Shown here piece by piece: positions 1 to 8,032 of a stretch of DNA of 64,000 bases. A model generated the notes under the pieces. That model saw nothing but the letters and a program-made list of their open reading frames with translations. It made no database searches and was not told the origin of the DNA. The DNA is from Polaribacter marinaquae (GTDB lineage: Bacteria; Bacteroidota; Bacteroidia; Flavobacteriales; Flavobacteriaceae): positions 2,620,001 through 2,684,000 of the forward strand of contig NZ_CP150496.1 of NCBI RefSeq assembly GCF_038019025.1, in the 5' to 3' direction. Position numbers and translations under genes: made by a program. Position 1 is the stretch's first letter. The number at the start of each line of letters is the position of its first letter.

Positions 1-1
1 A

Positions 2-706
2 GTTTTTGGAGTTTATATGGTTGTTTTGTTTTCAATTGTGATAGGATTAATGTTATTTAATTATTTAGATCAAAAAAAAACAGAAGATTTAAAGACTAAA
101 TTTCTACAGACTCAACTACAATTAAAAGAACAAGAATTAAAGTTTTTAAAAATGCAAATTCATCCACATTTTTTATTTAATTCTTTAAATACAATTTATG
201 GTTTTGCTTTACAAAAAGGAGATGAAGCGCCAGAAATGATTTTAAAATTATCGAACTTATTAGACTATATTTTATATCAAATAGAAAAACCTAAAGTTAA
301 CTTGCAGCAAGAAATTAATCATTTAGAAGATTATATTTCTTTAGAGAAAATGCGTTTTCATGATTCTTTAAAAGTAAATTTTCAAAAGGATATTTTAACA
401 GAAAATATAGAGATTTCGCCAATGTTATTAATTCCTTTTGCAGAAAATAGTTTTAAACATGGTAAAATAAGCAATGGTTTTTTAGAAATTGATATCAAGC
501 TTAGCGTAACTGATAATGAATTGGTCTTTACAATTCAAAATCCATCAAAAAATGATGTTAATTCAAATGTTGGTATTGGTATAGATAATATTAGAAAAAG
601 ATTGCAAATGCTGTATCCAGATAAACATCAGCTTAAAATTCAAGATGAAGAAGCAACTTTTAGCGTAAGTTTAAAAATTCAATTAGAAGATTTTCAAAAT
701 AATTAA
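2..706 (+). CDS. LytS/YehU-type sensor histidine kinase, 5' end cut by window
   Basis: Membrane sensor kinase of the LytS family, expected to phosphorylate the LytTR regulator encoded directly downstream. The frame is open to the window edge (V-F-G-V-Y precedes the first Met at 17), so the N-terminal membrane segments are missing; only the last hydrophobic helix (about residues 2-17 from base 17) is present. A short coiled linker follows, then the His_kinase box HPHFLFNSLNTIYG (phospho-acceptor His about residue 51), an N-box with FAENSFKHG and a G-box with GIGIDNIRKRL. This is the compact ATPase arrangement of the family. The stop is one base before the ATG of the regulator, so the two are one operon. 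The signal sensed cannot be told from the sequence. Confidence 0.9.
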   Translation, partial: VFGVYMVVLFSIVIGLMLFNYLDQKKTEDLKTKFLQTQLQLKEQELKFLKMQIHPHFLFNSLNTIYGFALQKGDEAPEMILKLSNLLDYILYQIEKPKVNLQQEINHLEDYISLEKMRFHDSLKVNFQKDILTENIEISPMLLIPFAENSFKHGKISNGFLEIDIKLSVTDNELVFTIQNPSKNDVNSNVGIGIDNIRKRLQMLYPDKHQLKIQDEEATFSVSLKIQLEDFQNN

Positions 707-707
707 T

Positions 708-1424
708 ATGAAAAAAATTACTTGTGTTATTGTTGATGATGAGCCTGTAGCAAGAGATATTTTAACTTCTTATGTAGCTAAAATACCTAGTTTAGAATTG
801 ATAGCAACTTGTAAGAATGCAATAGAAGCTTTTCAAGTTTCAAATACTCAAAACATAGATATTTTCTTTTTAGATATTAATATGCCAGACATTTCTGGAT
901 TGTCTGTGGCGAAATCTATCAACCAAAAATCTAAAATTATTTTTACAACTGCCTATAGAGAATATGCTGTAGATGGTTTCGATTTACAAGCGGTAGATTA
1001 CTTGTTAAAACCGATTTCGTTTGACCGTTTTTTGCAAGCAATTAATAAGTTGTTTCATCAAAACTCTAAAGTTTCTTCAGAAATTTCATCAGAAGAAAAT
1101 CTTGTAAAGAATGATTTTATTTTTGTGAGATCTGATAGAAAAATGCTAAAAATTAATTTTGATGAACTACTTTATGTAGAAAGTTTGTCTGATTATATTA
1201 AACTTCATTTAAAAGATAAGGTAATTACAACAAGAGAAACAATTAGTAATATTGAAACGAAATTACCCGCTAAAAACTTTCTTAGAATTCATAGATCTTT
1301 TATTGTAAATCTTACAAAAGCAACTTCTTACACAAACGAATTTGTAGAGATTGGTAAAAATGCGATTCCTATTAGTAGAACTTACAAAGAAAATGTACTT
1401 AAAAAGTTGACAGAAATTTCATAG
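708..1424 (+). CDS. LytTR-family response regulator
   Basis: Two-domain transcription regulator of 238 residues, partner of the preceding LytS-type kinase. The receiver domain (about 1-120) shows the acidic pair D10-D11, the phospho-acceptor Asp56 in FFLDINMPD, the conserved Thr/Ala region FTTAYREYA and the Lys of LLKPI. The LytTR DNA-binding domain (about 135-238) has the typical FIFVRSDRKMLKI start, YVESLSDYIKLH and the FLRIHRSFIVN motif. Its length is normal for the family. Start and stop are clear; only one base separates it from the kinase gene. Target genes are not evident in the window. Confidence 0.95.
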   Translation: MKKITCVIVDDEPVARDILTSYVAKIPSLELIATCKNAIEAFQVSNTQNIDIFFLDINMPDISGLSVAKSINQKSKIIFTTAYREYAVDGFDLQAVDYLLKPISFDRFLQAINKLFHQNSKVSSEISSEENLVKNDFIFVRSDRKMLKINFDELLYVESLSDYIKLHLKDKVITTRETISNIETKLPAKNFLRIHRSFIVNLTKATSYTNEFVEIGKNAIPISRTYKENVLKKLTEIS

Positions 1425-1441
1425 AAATAGTTTTATCTTTG
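1407..1441 (+). promoter_or_regulatory. Predicted Bacteroidetes-type promoter for mvaD
   Basis: TTG at 1407-1409 and TATCTTTG at 1434-1441 match the Bacteroidetes pattern TTG/TAnnTTTG, with a spacer of 24 bases, slightly long. It overlaps the end of the response regulator gene and would start transcription a few bases before the TTG start codon of mvaD. Confidence 0.5.
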
Positions 1442-1458
1442 ATGCAAATTTTAGACTT

Positions 1459-2538
1459 TTGAATACGACACAATTTATTCCAGAAATACTTTCAGAAAAA
1501 ATAGAAAAGGCAACTTTTACATGGCAAACACCAAGTAATATTGCGTTGGTAAAATATTGGGGAAAAAGCAATCCTCAAATTCCTAAAAATGCTTCTATAA
1601 GTTTTACGCTAAATAACTGTCATACAATTACTACAATAGATTTTTTAAAATCAGAAAATTCTGAAAAAGTAGATTTTGATTTATTTTTTGAAGGAAAAGA
1701 AAAGGAAGAGTTTAAACCAAAAATTGCTGAGTTTTTTAATAGAGTAGCAAAGTATTGTCCGTATATATTTGATTATAAGATGATAATTAAATCAGAAAAC
1801 TCTTTTCCGCATTCTAGCGGAATTGCATCTTCGGCAAGTGGTTTAAGTGCAATTGCTATGTGTTTAATGAGTTTAGAAAAAGAGTTAAATCCTGATTTAT
1901 CAAAAGATTTTATAAATCAAAAAGCATCTTTTTTAGCGCGTTTGGGTTCTGGAAGCGCTAGTAGAAGTATCGAAGGGCCTTTGGTGGTTTGGGGAGCGCA
2001 TCCTGAAATTGAAGGAAGTTCTGATTTATTCGGAGTTCAATTTCCGTATGAAGTTCACCCGGTTTTTAAAAATTATCAAGATGCTATTTTATTAGTAGAT
2101 AAAGGCGAAAAAGTTGTTTCTAGTACGGTTGGTCATAATTTAATGCACAATCATCCGTATGCAGAAAATAGATTTACGCAAGCAAATGAAAATCTAGAGA
2201 AAATATCTAACATTTTACAAAACGGAGATATAAAGGCTTTTGTAAATTTAGTTGAAAGTGAAGCTTTAACATTACACGCAATGATGTTAACGAGTAATCC
2301 GTATTTTATTTTAATGAAGCCAAATACATTGGAAATTATTAATAAAATTTGGAAGTACAGAGCCGAAAACGAGAGTAATATTTGTTTTACTTTAGATGCC
2401 GGCGCAAATGTGCATGTTCTATATCCTGAAAACGAAAAAGATGCGGTAAACAAATTTATCGAAGAAGATTTGGTAAACTACTGTCAGAAAAAGCAGTATA
2501 TTTATGATACTGTAGGTTTAGGAGCAGTAAAAAAGTAA
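1459..2538 (+). CDS. mvaD: Diphosphomevalonate decarboxylase
   Basis: Cytoplasmic GHMP-superfamily enzyme that converts mevalonate diphosphate, with ATP, to isopentenyl diphosphate, CO2, ADP and phosphate; last step of the mevalonate pathway. Visible family motifs are the N-terminal SNIALVKYWGKS, the phosphate-binding loop PHSSGIASSASGLSA (about 118-132) and the C-terminal DAGANVHVLYPE. Its 359 residues fit the bacterial family. The start is a TTG; no ATG lies in frame between it and the upstream stop, and a promoter -7 element ends at 1441, so a short leader is expected. A MORN-protein gene follows after 15 bases and mevalonate kinase lies close by, so the pathway genes are clustered. Confidence 0.93.
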   Translation: MNTTQFIPEILSEKIEKATFTWQTPSNIALVKYWGKSNPQIPKNASISFTLNNCHTITTIDFLKSENSEKVDFDLFFEGKEKEEFKPKIAEFFNRVAKYCPYIFDYKMIIKSENSFPHSSGIASSASGLSAIAMCLMSLEKELNPDLSKDFINQKASFLARLGSGSASRSIEGPLVVWGAHPEIEGSSDLFGVQFPYEVHPVFKNYQDAILLVDKGEKVVSSTVGHNLMHNHPYAENRFTQANENLEKISNILQNGDIKAFVNLVESEALTLHAMMLTSNPYFILMKPNTLEIINKIWKYRAENESNICFTLDAGANVHVLYPENEKDAVNKFIEEDLVNYCQKKQYIYDTVGLGAVKK

Positions 2539-2553
2539 CCTAATTTTAATATT

Positions 2554-2949
2554 ATGAAGTTTATTTTAGTATTGTTTTTTTTCTTTTCATCATTTTTAAC
2601 TTTAGCACAAGATAAGATTTGGTTTGATGCAAACGGAAATATAACAACTAAAGAAAATGCTGTTTATTACAGGGTTTCATCAAAAAATAAAACTAAAAAG
2701 CAACTAATTATAGATTATTATATCTCTGGTAAAAAAGCCAAAGAATCTTATTTTGTTAAAGGTAAGCAAGATGGTAAGTATGTAGAGTTTTATAATACAG
2801 GTGAGGTAAAAGTAACTGGTGTTTACCAAAATGGATTAAAAACCGGGATGTGGAAAACCTACGACAAGAAAGGTAAAATAAAGAAAAAAGGAAAGTATTT
2901 TAAAGGCGAAAAAGTAGGCGTTTGGAAAACTTTTTACAAGAATAATTAA
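2554..2949 (+). CDS. Secreted MORN-repeat protein (YwqK-like)
   Basis: Small exported protein of 131 residues. It has a cleavable signal peptide (about 1-18, ending LTLAQ) and two to three MORN_2-type repeats with the pattern GxxxGxWxxYxxxGxxxxxGxYxxG, for example TGVYQNGLKTGMWKTYDKKG and KGKYFKGEKVGVWKTFYKN. Such proteins are often named YwqK-family 'antitoxin' in databases, but nothing here supports a toxin-antitoxin role. The gene lies 15 bases after mvaD and is probably co-transcribed with it. Its function is unknown; a periplasmic or envelope location is likely. Confidence 0.8.
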   Translation: MKFILVLFFFFSSFLTLAQDKIWFDANGNITTKENAVYYRVSSKNKTKKQLIIDYYISGKKAKESYFVKGKQDGKYVEFYNTGEVKVTGVYQNGLKTGMWKTYDKKGKIKKKGKYFKGEKVGVWKTFYKNN

Positions 2950-2955
2950 TAAGAA

Positions 2956-2983
2956 TTTGTTTACAAATAAATTCGTATTTTTG
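2956..2983 (+). promoter_or_regulatory. Possible promoter for mevalonate kinase/UbiA pair
   Basis: TTTG at 2956-2959 and TATTTTTG at 2976-2983, spacer of 16 bases, which is slightly short. The element ends 20 bases before the ATG at 3003. Confidence 0.4.
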
Positions 2984-3002
2984 TAACGTAATAAACATAA
3001 CT

Positions 3003-3929
3003 ATGAAAGGCCCACTATTTTACGCTAAAATCTTACTTTTTGGAGAATACGGAATTATTAAAGACTCGAAAGGGCTTGCGATTCCTTTTAATGCATATAG
3101 AGGCGCTTTAAAATCATCTGAAGATCTTTCTGGTAAAGCTCTAGATTCTAATGGTAATTTAGAAAAGTTTTATACTTATTTATCTAACTTAAAAACAGAT
3201 TTAGTTACTTTTAATTTAGAAGAACTAAAAAAAGATATCGAAAACGGTATGTATTTCGATTCTTCAATTCCGCAAGGTTATGGTGTTGGTAGTTCTGGTG
3301 CTTTAGTAGCATCTATTTATGATAAGTATGCTTCTAATAAAATTACTGTTTTAGAGAATTTAACAAGAGACAAATTGTTGAATTTAAAATCAGTTTTTTC
3401 TTTAATGGAATCTTTTTTTCATGGTAAAAGTTCTGGTTTAGATCCTTTAAATAGTTACCTAAGTTTACCAATTTTAATCAATTCTAAAGATAATGTCGAG
3501 CCAGCAGGAATTCCTTCACAAAAAGAAGGTAAAGGCGCTGTCTTTTTATTAGACTCAGAGCAAATTGGTGAAACAGAGCCAATGGTAAACATCTTTATGA
3601 ATAAGATGAAGAACGAGGGTTTTAGAAAAATGATTAGTGAAGAATTTTCTACAACTACAGATGCTTGTATAGAAGATTTTTTACAAGGTAATGTAAAATC
3701 TTTGTTTGGTAATGTAAAGTCTTTATCTAAGATTGTTTTAAAGAATTTTAAACCAATGATACCTTCTGCTTTTCATAAAGTTTGGGAAAAAGGAATATCA
3801 ACAAATGACTACTATCTTAAACTTTGTGGTTCTGGTGGTGGTGGTTACATCTTAGGTTTTACAGAAGATTTTGCAAAAGCTCAAAAAAGTTTAAAAGATT
3901 ATAAGCTAGAATTGGTTTATAGATTTTAA
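3003..3929 (+). CDS. Mevalonate kinase-like GHMP kinase
   Basis: GHMP-superfamily kinase of 308 residues, most likely mevalonate kinase (ATP-dependent phosphorylation of mevalonate). Seen in the sequence: N-terminal YAKILLFGEYG, the ATP-binding loop IPQGYGVGSSGALVASIY (about 89-106), HGKSSGLDPLNSYLSLP with the catalytic Asp region, and the C-terminal glycine loop CGSGGGGYILGF. Its place between diphosphomevalonate decarboxylase and a UbiA prenyltransferase supports a mevalonate-pathway role; phosphomevalonate kinase cannot be fully excluded from sequence alone. The next gene begins eight bases after its stop, so the two form an operon. Confidence 0.85.
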   Translation: MKGPLFYAKILLFGEYGIIKDSKGLAIPFNAYRGALKSSEDLSGKALDSNGNLEKFYTYLSNLKTDLVTFNLEELKKDIENGMYFDSSIPQGYGVGSSGALVASIYDKYASNKITVLENLTRDKLLNLKSVFSLMESFFHGKSSGLDPLNSYLSLPILINSKDNVEPAGIPSQKEGKGAVFLLDSEQIGETEPMVNIFMNKMKNEGFRKMISEEFSTTTDACIEDFLQGNVKSLFGNVKSLSKIVLKNFKPMIPSAFHKVWEKGISTNDYYLKLCGSGGGGYILGFTEDFAKAQKSLKDYKLELVYRF

Positions 3930-3937
3930 AAAACTTT

Positions 3938-4855
3938 ATGAGTACTTCAAAATTAAAAAGAACAATTCTTAAATTTTTTAGTTTATTTTCTGCAGTTAGA
4001 GGTTACAATATTTTAGTTTTAATTGTAGCACAATATCTTGCGGCAATATTTATTTTTTCACCAGCTAGGTCTTTAAAAGAAGTACTTTTCGATTTACATT
4101 TACTGTTTTTAGTATTAGCATCTGTGTTTGTAATTGCTGGTGGTTATATAATTAATAATTTTTACGACTCTAAAATTGATAAGATTAACAGGCCTGTTAA
4201 AGCCGGTTTAGATAATTATGTAAAGCAGTCTACAAAACTTAGATTGTATTTTATATTAAATTTTATAGGTTTCTTATTCGGAGTTTTAATCTCATGGCGA
4301 GCAGCATTGTTTTTTGCTGTTTACATTTTTGCTATTTGGTTTTACTCACATAAATTAAAAATGAACCCTATTTTAGGCTTTGTAACTGCTACAATCTTAA
4401 CAGTTTTACCATTTTTTGCTGTTTTTGTCTATTTTGGCAATTTCTCTCCTATAATTTTTGTGCATGCTAGTTTTTTGTTTTTAGTAGTTATGGTTAGAGA
4501 GCTTATTAAAGATTTGCAAAATTTAAAAGGAGCTATTGTAAGTAATTATAACACGTTTCCGGTGGTTTATGGCGAACGTAAAACAAAAATAACATCTATA
4601 ATAATACTTGCTTTAACTATTTTGCCGGTAAGTATTTTGTTTAGTTATCCTTCTTTAAGTTACATGCGATATTATTTTTATTTTGCATTAATTATTTTCT
4701 TTTTTGTAGGTTTTTCACTTTGGAAATCTCAAACAAGAAATCATTACAGAATGTTACACAACATTTTAAAAATGTTACTTTTAATTGGTGTTTTGTGTTT
4801 GATTTTTATTGATACGTCACTTCTTTTAGATAAAGTGATTGATAGATTGAACTAG
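3938..4855 (+). CDS. UbiA-family prenyltransferase (geranylgeranylglycerol-phosphate type)
   Basis: Integral membrane prenyltransferase of 305 residues with about eight to nine hydrophobic helices. The two Asp-rich motifs of the UbiA family are present: NNFYDSKIDKINRP (about 71-84) for the first and KDLQNLKGAIVSNYNTFPVVYG (about 190-211) for the second. Flavobacterial homologues in this same gene order are usually called geranylgeranylglycerol-phosphate geranylgeranyltransferase (archaeal-like DGGGP synthase). The exact substrate is an inference from that annotation; a quinone-pathway prenyltransferase is the alternative. It follows the mevalonate kinase-like gene by eight bases, linking it to isoprenoid supply. 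Confidence 0.82.
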   Translation: MSTSKLKRTILKFFSLFSAVRGYNILVLIVAQYLAAIFIFSPARSLKEVLFDLHLLFLVLASVFVIAGGYIINNFYDSKIDKINRPVKAGLDNYVKQSTKLRLYFILNFIGFLFGVLISWRAALFFAVYIFAIWFYSHKLKMNPILGFVTATILTVLPFFAVFVYFGNFSPIIFVHASFLFLVVMVRELIKDLQNLKGAIVSNYNTFPVVYGERKTKITSIIILALTILPVSILFSYPSLSYMRYYFYFALIIFFFVGFSLWKSQTRNHYRMLHNILKMLLLIGVLCLIFIDTSLLLDKVIDRLN

Positions 4856-4879
4856 AATTCAATAATATAACTACCTTTG
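4847..4879 (+). promoter_or_regulatory. Predicted promoter for the pseudouridine synthase gene
   Basis: TTG at 4847-4849, 22-base spacer, TACCTTTG at 4872-4879: a good match to the Bacteroidetes consensus, placed 14 bases before the ATG at 4894. Confidence 0.6.
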
Positions 4880-4893
4880 CAAAAATTTTTATA

Positions 4894-5769
4894 ATGAATT
4901 CAAATAGAAACTCGTCGAGAGGACGACAAGAAGGTAAAAAAAGTACACCTTTAAGTAGAAAAAGTGGAACTTCAAACAAGAAAAGTTCTCCGTTAGGAAG
5001 AAAAAACACTAAAAAATCTTTTTCTAAAGTAAAAGAAACTCCAAAATCTGATGAATCATCAGGAATCCGTTTAAATAAATATATTGCCAATTCTGGAATT
5101 TGCTCAAGAAGAGAAGCAGATACTTATATCGAACACGGTAGTGTAGAGGTTAATGGTAAGTTGGTTACAGAAATGGGGTATAAAGTTCAGCCAGATGATG
5201 TGGTTCGTTTCGACGGAACTTCAATTTCTCCTGAACAAAAAAGATACATTTTACTGAACAAACCTAAAAACTATATCACTACAATGGATGATGATAGAGG
5301 AAGGAAAACAGTAATGGAATTAGTATCAAATGCTTCTAAAGAAAGAATATATCCGGTTGGTAGATTAGATAGAAATACAACAGGTTTGTTGTTGTTTACT
5401 AATGATGGTGATTTGGCTAAAAAGTTAACGCATCCAAAACACAATGTTCGTAAATTATACCACGCTTCTTTAGATAGAAAGCTAGATTTAAGAGATTTAG
5501 AAAAGTTAAGAGGAGAGGTGATTATAGAAGGTAGAAAGGTGTTTATTGATGCAGTTTCTTATGTAGAAGGACAACCAAAATCTGAAATCGGAATTGAAAT
5601 TCATTCTGGTAGAAATAGAATTGTTCGTAAAATTTTTGAACACGTAGGTTATAAAGTTAATAAGTTAGATAGAGTAATTTTTGCTGAATTAACTAAGAAA
5701 AACTTACCAAGAGGAAGATGGAGACCTTTAACAAATCAAGAAGTAAACAATCTTCAAATGTTAAAGTAA
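4894..5769 (+). CDS. RsuA/RluB-family pseudouridine synthase
   Basis: RNA-modifying enzyme that isomerises a uridine in rRNA (23S in RluB homologues). The first about 55 residues are a basic, Ser/Lys/Arg-rich, low-complexity tail common in flavobacterial members. An S4 RNA-binding domain follows (about 58-105, RLNKYIANSGICSRREADTYIEHG), then the catalytic domain with the family motif GRLDRNTTGLLLFTNDG containing the catalytic Asp (about residue 159), and the C-terminal HSGRNRIVRKIFEHVGYKV. At 291 residues it is complete. It has its own promoter and ends at a strong bidirectional terminator. Confidence 0.92.
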   Translation: MNSNRNSSRGRQEGKKSTPLSRKSGTSNKKSSPLGRKNTKKSFSKVKETPKSDESSGIRLNKYIANSGICSRREADTYIEHGSVEVNGKLVTEMGYKVQPDDVVRFDGTSISPEQKRYILLNKPKNYITTMDDDRGRKTVMELVSNASKERIYPVGRLDRNTTGLLLFTNDGDLAKKLTHPKHNVRKLYHASLDRKLDLRDLEKLRGEVIIEGRKVFIDAVSYVEGQPKSEIGIEIHSGRNRIVRKIFEHVGYKVNKLDRVIFAELTKKNLPRGRWRPLTNQEVNNLQMLK

Positions 5770-5790
5770 TTTTATTGTAACACATAATTA

Positions 5791-5825
5791 AAAAGAGCCT
5801 TTTAGAATTCTAAAAGGCTTTTTTA
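5791..5825. terminator. Bidirectional intrinsic terminator
   Basis: A perfect 24-bp palindrome (5796-5819, arms AGCCTTTTAG and CTAAAAGGCT with AATT at the centre) is flanked by AAAA on the left and a T run on the right. It lies between the converging ends of the pseudouridine synthase gene (plus) and hutG (minus), so it can end transcription from both sides. Confidence 0.9.
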
Positions 5826-6788
5826 TGCTTTTAAAATAATAAAATCTATCAATCTTGCTGCCAATTTTGCAGTTGCATTGTCTTGATCGAAATTGGGATT
5901 TAATTCTGCAATATCACAAGAAATTACTTTTTTAGTTTCTAATAAATATGTCAATACACTACAAACAAATAAAGGAGATAAACCAAAAGCCGAAGGCGCA
6001 CTAACGCCAGGTGCATAAGCAGATGAGAATCCGTCTAAATCTATTGTGATATAAAGGTAATCTACATTTTGTGTGAAAATTTTTAATTTGTTTTTAAGTT
6101 GATCTGTAAATGTTTCACAATCAAAATTAGTTGCAAAACTCACATTGTTGTCTTTTGCAATTTGAAATAATTCTGATGTATTTGATTGATGTTGAATGCC
6201 AATAGCAAAATAACTTGCGGTATCGTTTTCAGACAAGATTTGATTAAATGGTGTGCCAGAATTTGCTTGTAAATCTACTTTTCTAAGGTCGAAGTGTGCA
6301 TCAAAATTTATAATTCCTATTTTATTCTTTCCTGATGACTTTAAGTAGTTATTAATTCCATTGAAATTAGCATAAGCAATATCATGACCGCCACCAATGC
6401 CTATTGGTAAAATTCCGTTTGTGATTAATTTGCTTATAAATTTAGAAAAAGCTTCTTGGCAATCTTTTAAATTATTTTCAATACAAATTAAATCTCCGTA
6501 ATCTGTTATTGTTTTATTTGCATGGTGAAGCGGAAGTTTACCTAAAACTTTTCGAATATTTTCCGGTCCTTTTTTTGCTCCAATTCTTCCTAAATTCCTT
6601 TTTATACCTTCATCGCATGCATATCCAATAATTCCGAAGTTTTGGTCATTTTTAGGTTCAATATTTTCTATTGAAGCAACTTTTATATTTTGATGCCAAT
6701 ATTGGTTTTTTAATATTGACTCTCTTCCAGTATAATTAGATTTATTCCCTTTTTTATAATCGACTTTTAAATCTTTCAAAAAATCCAT
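5823..6788 (-). CDS. hutG: Formimidoylglutamase
   Basis: Arginase/ureohydrolase-family enzyme that hydrolyses N-formimidoyl-glutamate to glutamate and formamide, the final step of this histidine route. The binuclear manganese motifs are visible: GGGHDIAY, NFDAHFDLR, and DLDGFSSAYAPGVSAPSAFG. The late SCDIAELNPNFD is typical for the family. With 321 residues it has the normal size. It is the last gene of the hut operon, two bases after hutI, and ends at the bidirectional terminator. Confidence 0.92.
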   Translation of the reverse strand: MDFLKDLKVDYKKGNKSNYTGRESILKNQYWHQNIKVASIENIEPKNDQNFGIIGYACDEGIKRNLGRIGAKKGPENIRKVLGKLPLHHANKTITDYGDLICIENNLKDCQEAFSKFISKLITNGILPIGIGGGHDIAYANFNGINNYLKSSGKNKIGIINFDAHFDLRKVDLQANSGTPFNQILSENDTASYFAIGIQHQSNTSELFQIAKDNNVSFATNFDCETFTDQLKNKLKIFTQNVDYLYITIDLDGFSSAYAPGVSAPSAFGLSPLFVCSVLTYLLETKKVISCDIAELNPNFDQDNATAKLAARLIDFIILKA

Positions 6789-6790
6789 AT

Positions 6791-8032
6791 TTATATTTTT
6801 TTAATTTCTTTTCCTTTTAAAAATACTTTTTCAATGCAATGGTTTCCAAAAGAATATGGGATAAAATTATATGAATTAATTTCTTTTGTAAGAATTAAAT
6901 TGGCTAGTTTTCCTTTTGTAATTGAGCCAGTTTTATGTTGAAGATTCATTGCGTAAGCGCCATTAATTGTTGCGGCATTTATGGCTTCTTCTGGTGTCAT
7001 TTTCATTTTAATACATGCGATTGAAACAACAAAATTCATGTTTCCAGAAGGCGTAGAACCCGGATTATAGTCTGTAGCTAAAGCTAAAGGCAAACCGTTA
7101 TCTATCATTTTTCTAGCAGGAGTATATGGTATTCCTAAGAAGTAAGAGCAACTAGGTAAAGCAACTGGTATTGTTTTGGTGTTTTTTAAATCTAAAATAT
7201 CTTCGTTTCTCATTTCTTCTAAATGATCTACTGATAATGCATTGTTTTCTATTCCTTTTTGAATTCCTCCAATTGCATTAAATTGATTTACATGAATTTT
7301 ACCAACTAAACCATGTTTTCTTCCAGTTTCTAATATAAGTTGTGTGTCTTCTACAGAAAAATATCCTTCTTCACAGAAAACATCTATAAAGTCGGCTAAG
7401 TTTTCTTTTTCAATGATTGGTAATATTTCATCTATCAACATTTGCAAAAAACCACTTTTGTTATTTTTGTACTCTTTTGGTACTGCATGAGCACCTAAGA
7501 AAGTAGCCTTAATTTCTAAAGGATAATTTTCTTTTAACTTTTGAATTACTCGCAACATTTTTAACTCAGCGTCTTTGGTTAGACCATAACCCGATTTTAT
7601 TTCGATTGCGCCAGTTCCTAATAAAATAACTTCTTCTAAACGTTTTTTACTTTGATTGTATAATTCGGTTTCAGAAGTTTCTTGAAGTTTTTTGGCTGAA
7701 TTTAATATTCCGCCACCTTTCGCTGCAATTTCTGCATAAGTTAATCCTTTTATACGGTCTACAAATTCATTTTCTCTATTACCAGCATAGACGATATGTG
7801 AATGGGAATCGCACCAAGCAGGTAGAATTATTTTTCCTTTAGCATCAATGGTTTTAACTTTGATTTTAGGACAATTTTTCATCTCTCCATAATCAGAAAT
7901 AACGCCATTTTCAACCAACAAAAAAGCATTTTTTATACTTGGTAAAATATTCATTTCTTTTCCTGAAAGAAAATCTATATAGGTTTCTCTAACCTGAAGT
8001 AATTCTTTAATATTTTTAAATAAGAGTTTCAT
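6791..8032 (-). CDS. hutI: Imidazolonepropionase
   Basis: Amidohydrolase-superfamily enzyme that opens the ring of imidazolone-5-propionate to give N-formimidoyl-glutamate, the third step of histidine breakdown. Metal and substrate motifs seen: SHSHIVYAGNRENEF (HxH site), HVNQFNAIGG, DHLEEM and the ATDYNPGSTPS segment with the metal-binding Asp. It has 413 residues, the usual length. Its ATG overlaps the stop of hutU by one base (TAATG), showing translational coupling in the operon. Confidence 0.95.
   Translation of the reverse strand: MKLLFKNIKELLQVRETYIDFLSGKEMNILPSIKNAFLLVENGVISDYGEMKNCPKIKVKTIDAKGKIILPAWCDSHSHIVYAGNRENEFVDRIKGLTYAEIAAKGGGILNSAKKLQETSETELYNQSKKRLEEVILLGTGAIEIKSGYGLTKDAELKMLRVIQKLKENYPLEIKATFLGAHAVPKEYKNNKSGFLQMLIDEILPIIEKENLADFIDVFCEEGYFSVEDTQLILETGRKHGLVGKIHVNQFNAIGGIQKGIENNALSVDHLEEMRNEDILDLKNTKTIPVALPSCSYFLGIPYTPARKMIDNGLPLALATDYNPGSTPSGNMNFVVSIACIKMKMTPEEAINAATINGAYAMNLQHKTGSITKGKLANLILTKEINSYNFIPYSFGNHCIEKVFLKGKEIKKI

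Noticed and set aside
2151..2453. Minus-strand 100-codon open frame inside mvaD
   Set aside because: It lies wholly inside a well-supported decarboxylase gene, has no family motif, and is a shadow of the coding strand.
2554..2949. Antitoxin of a toxin-antitoxin pair
   Set aside because: The database name YwqK 'antitoxin' is common for MORN proteins, but there is a signal peptide and no toxin gene beside it.
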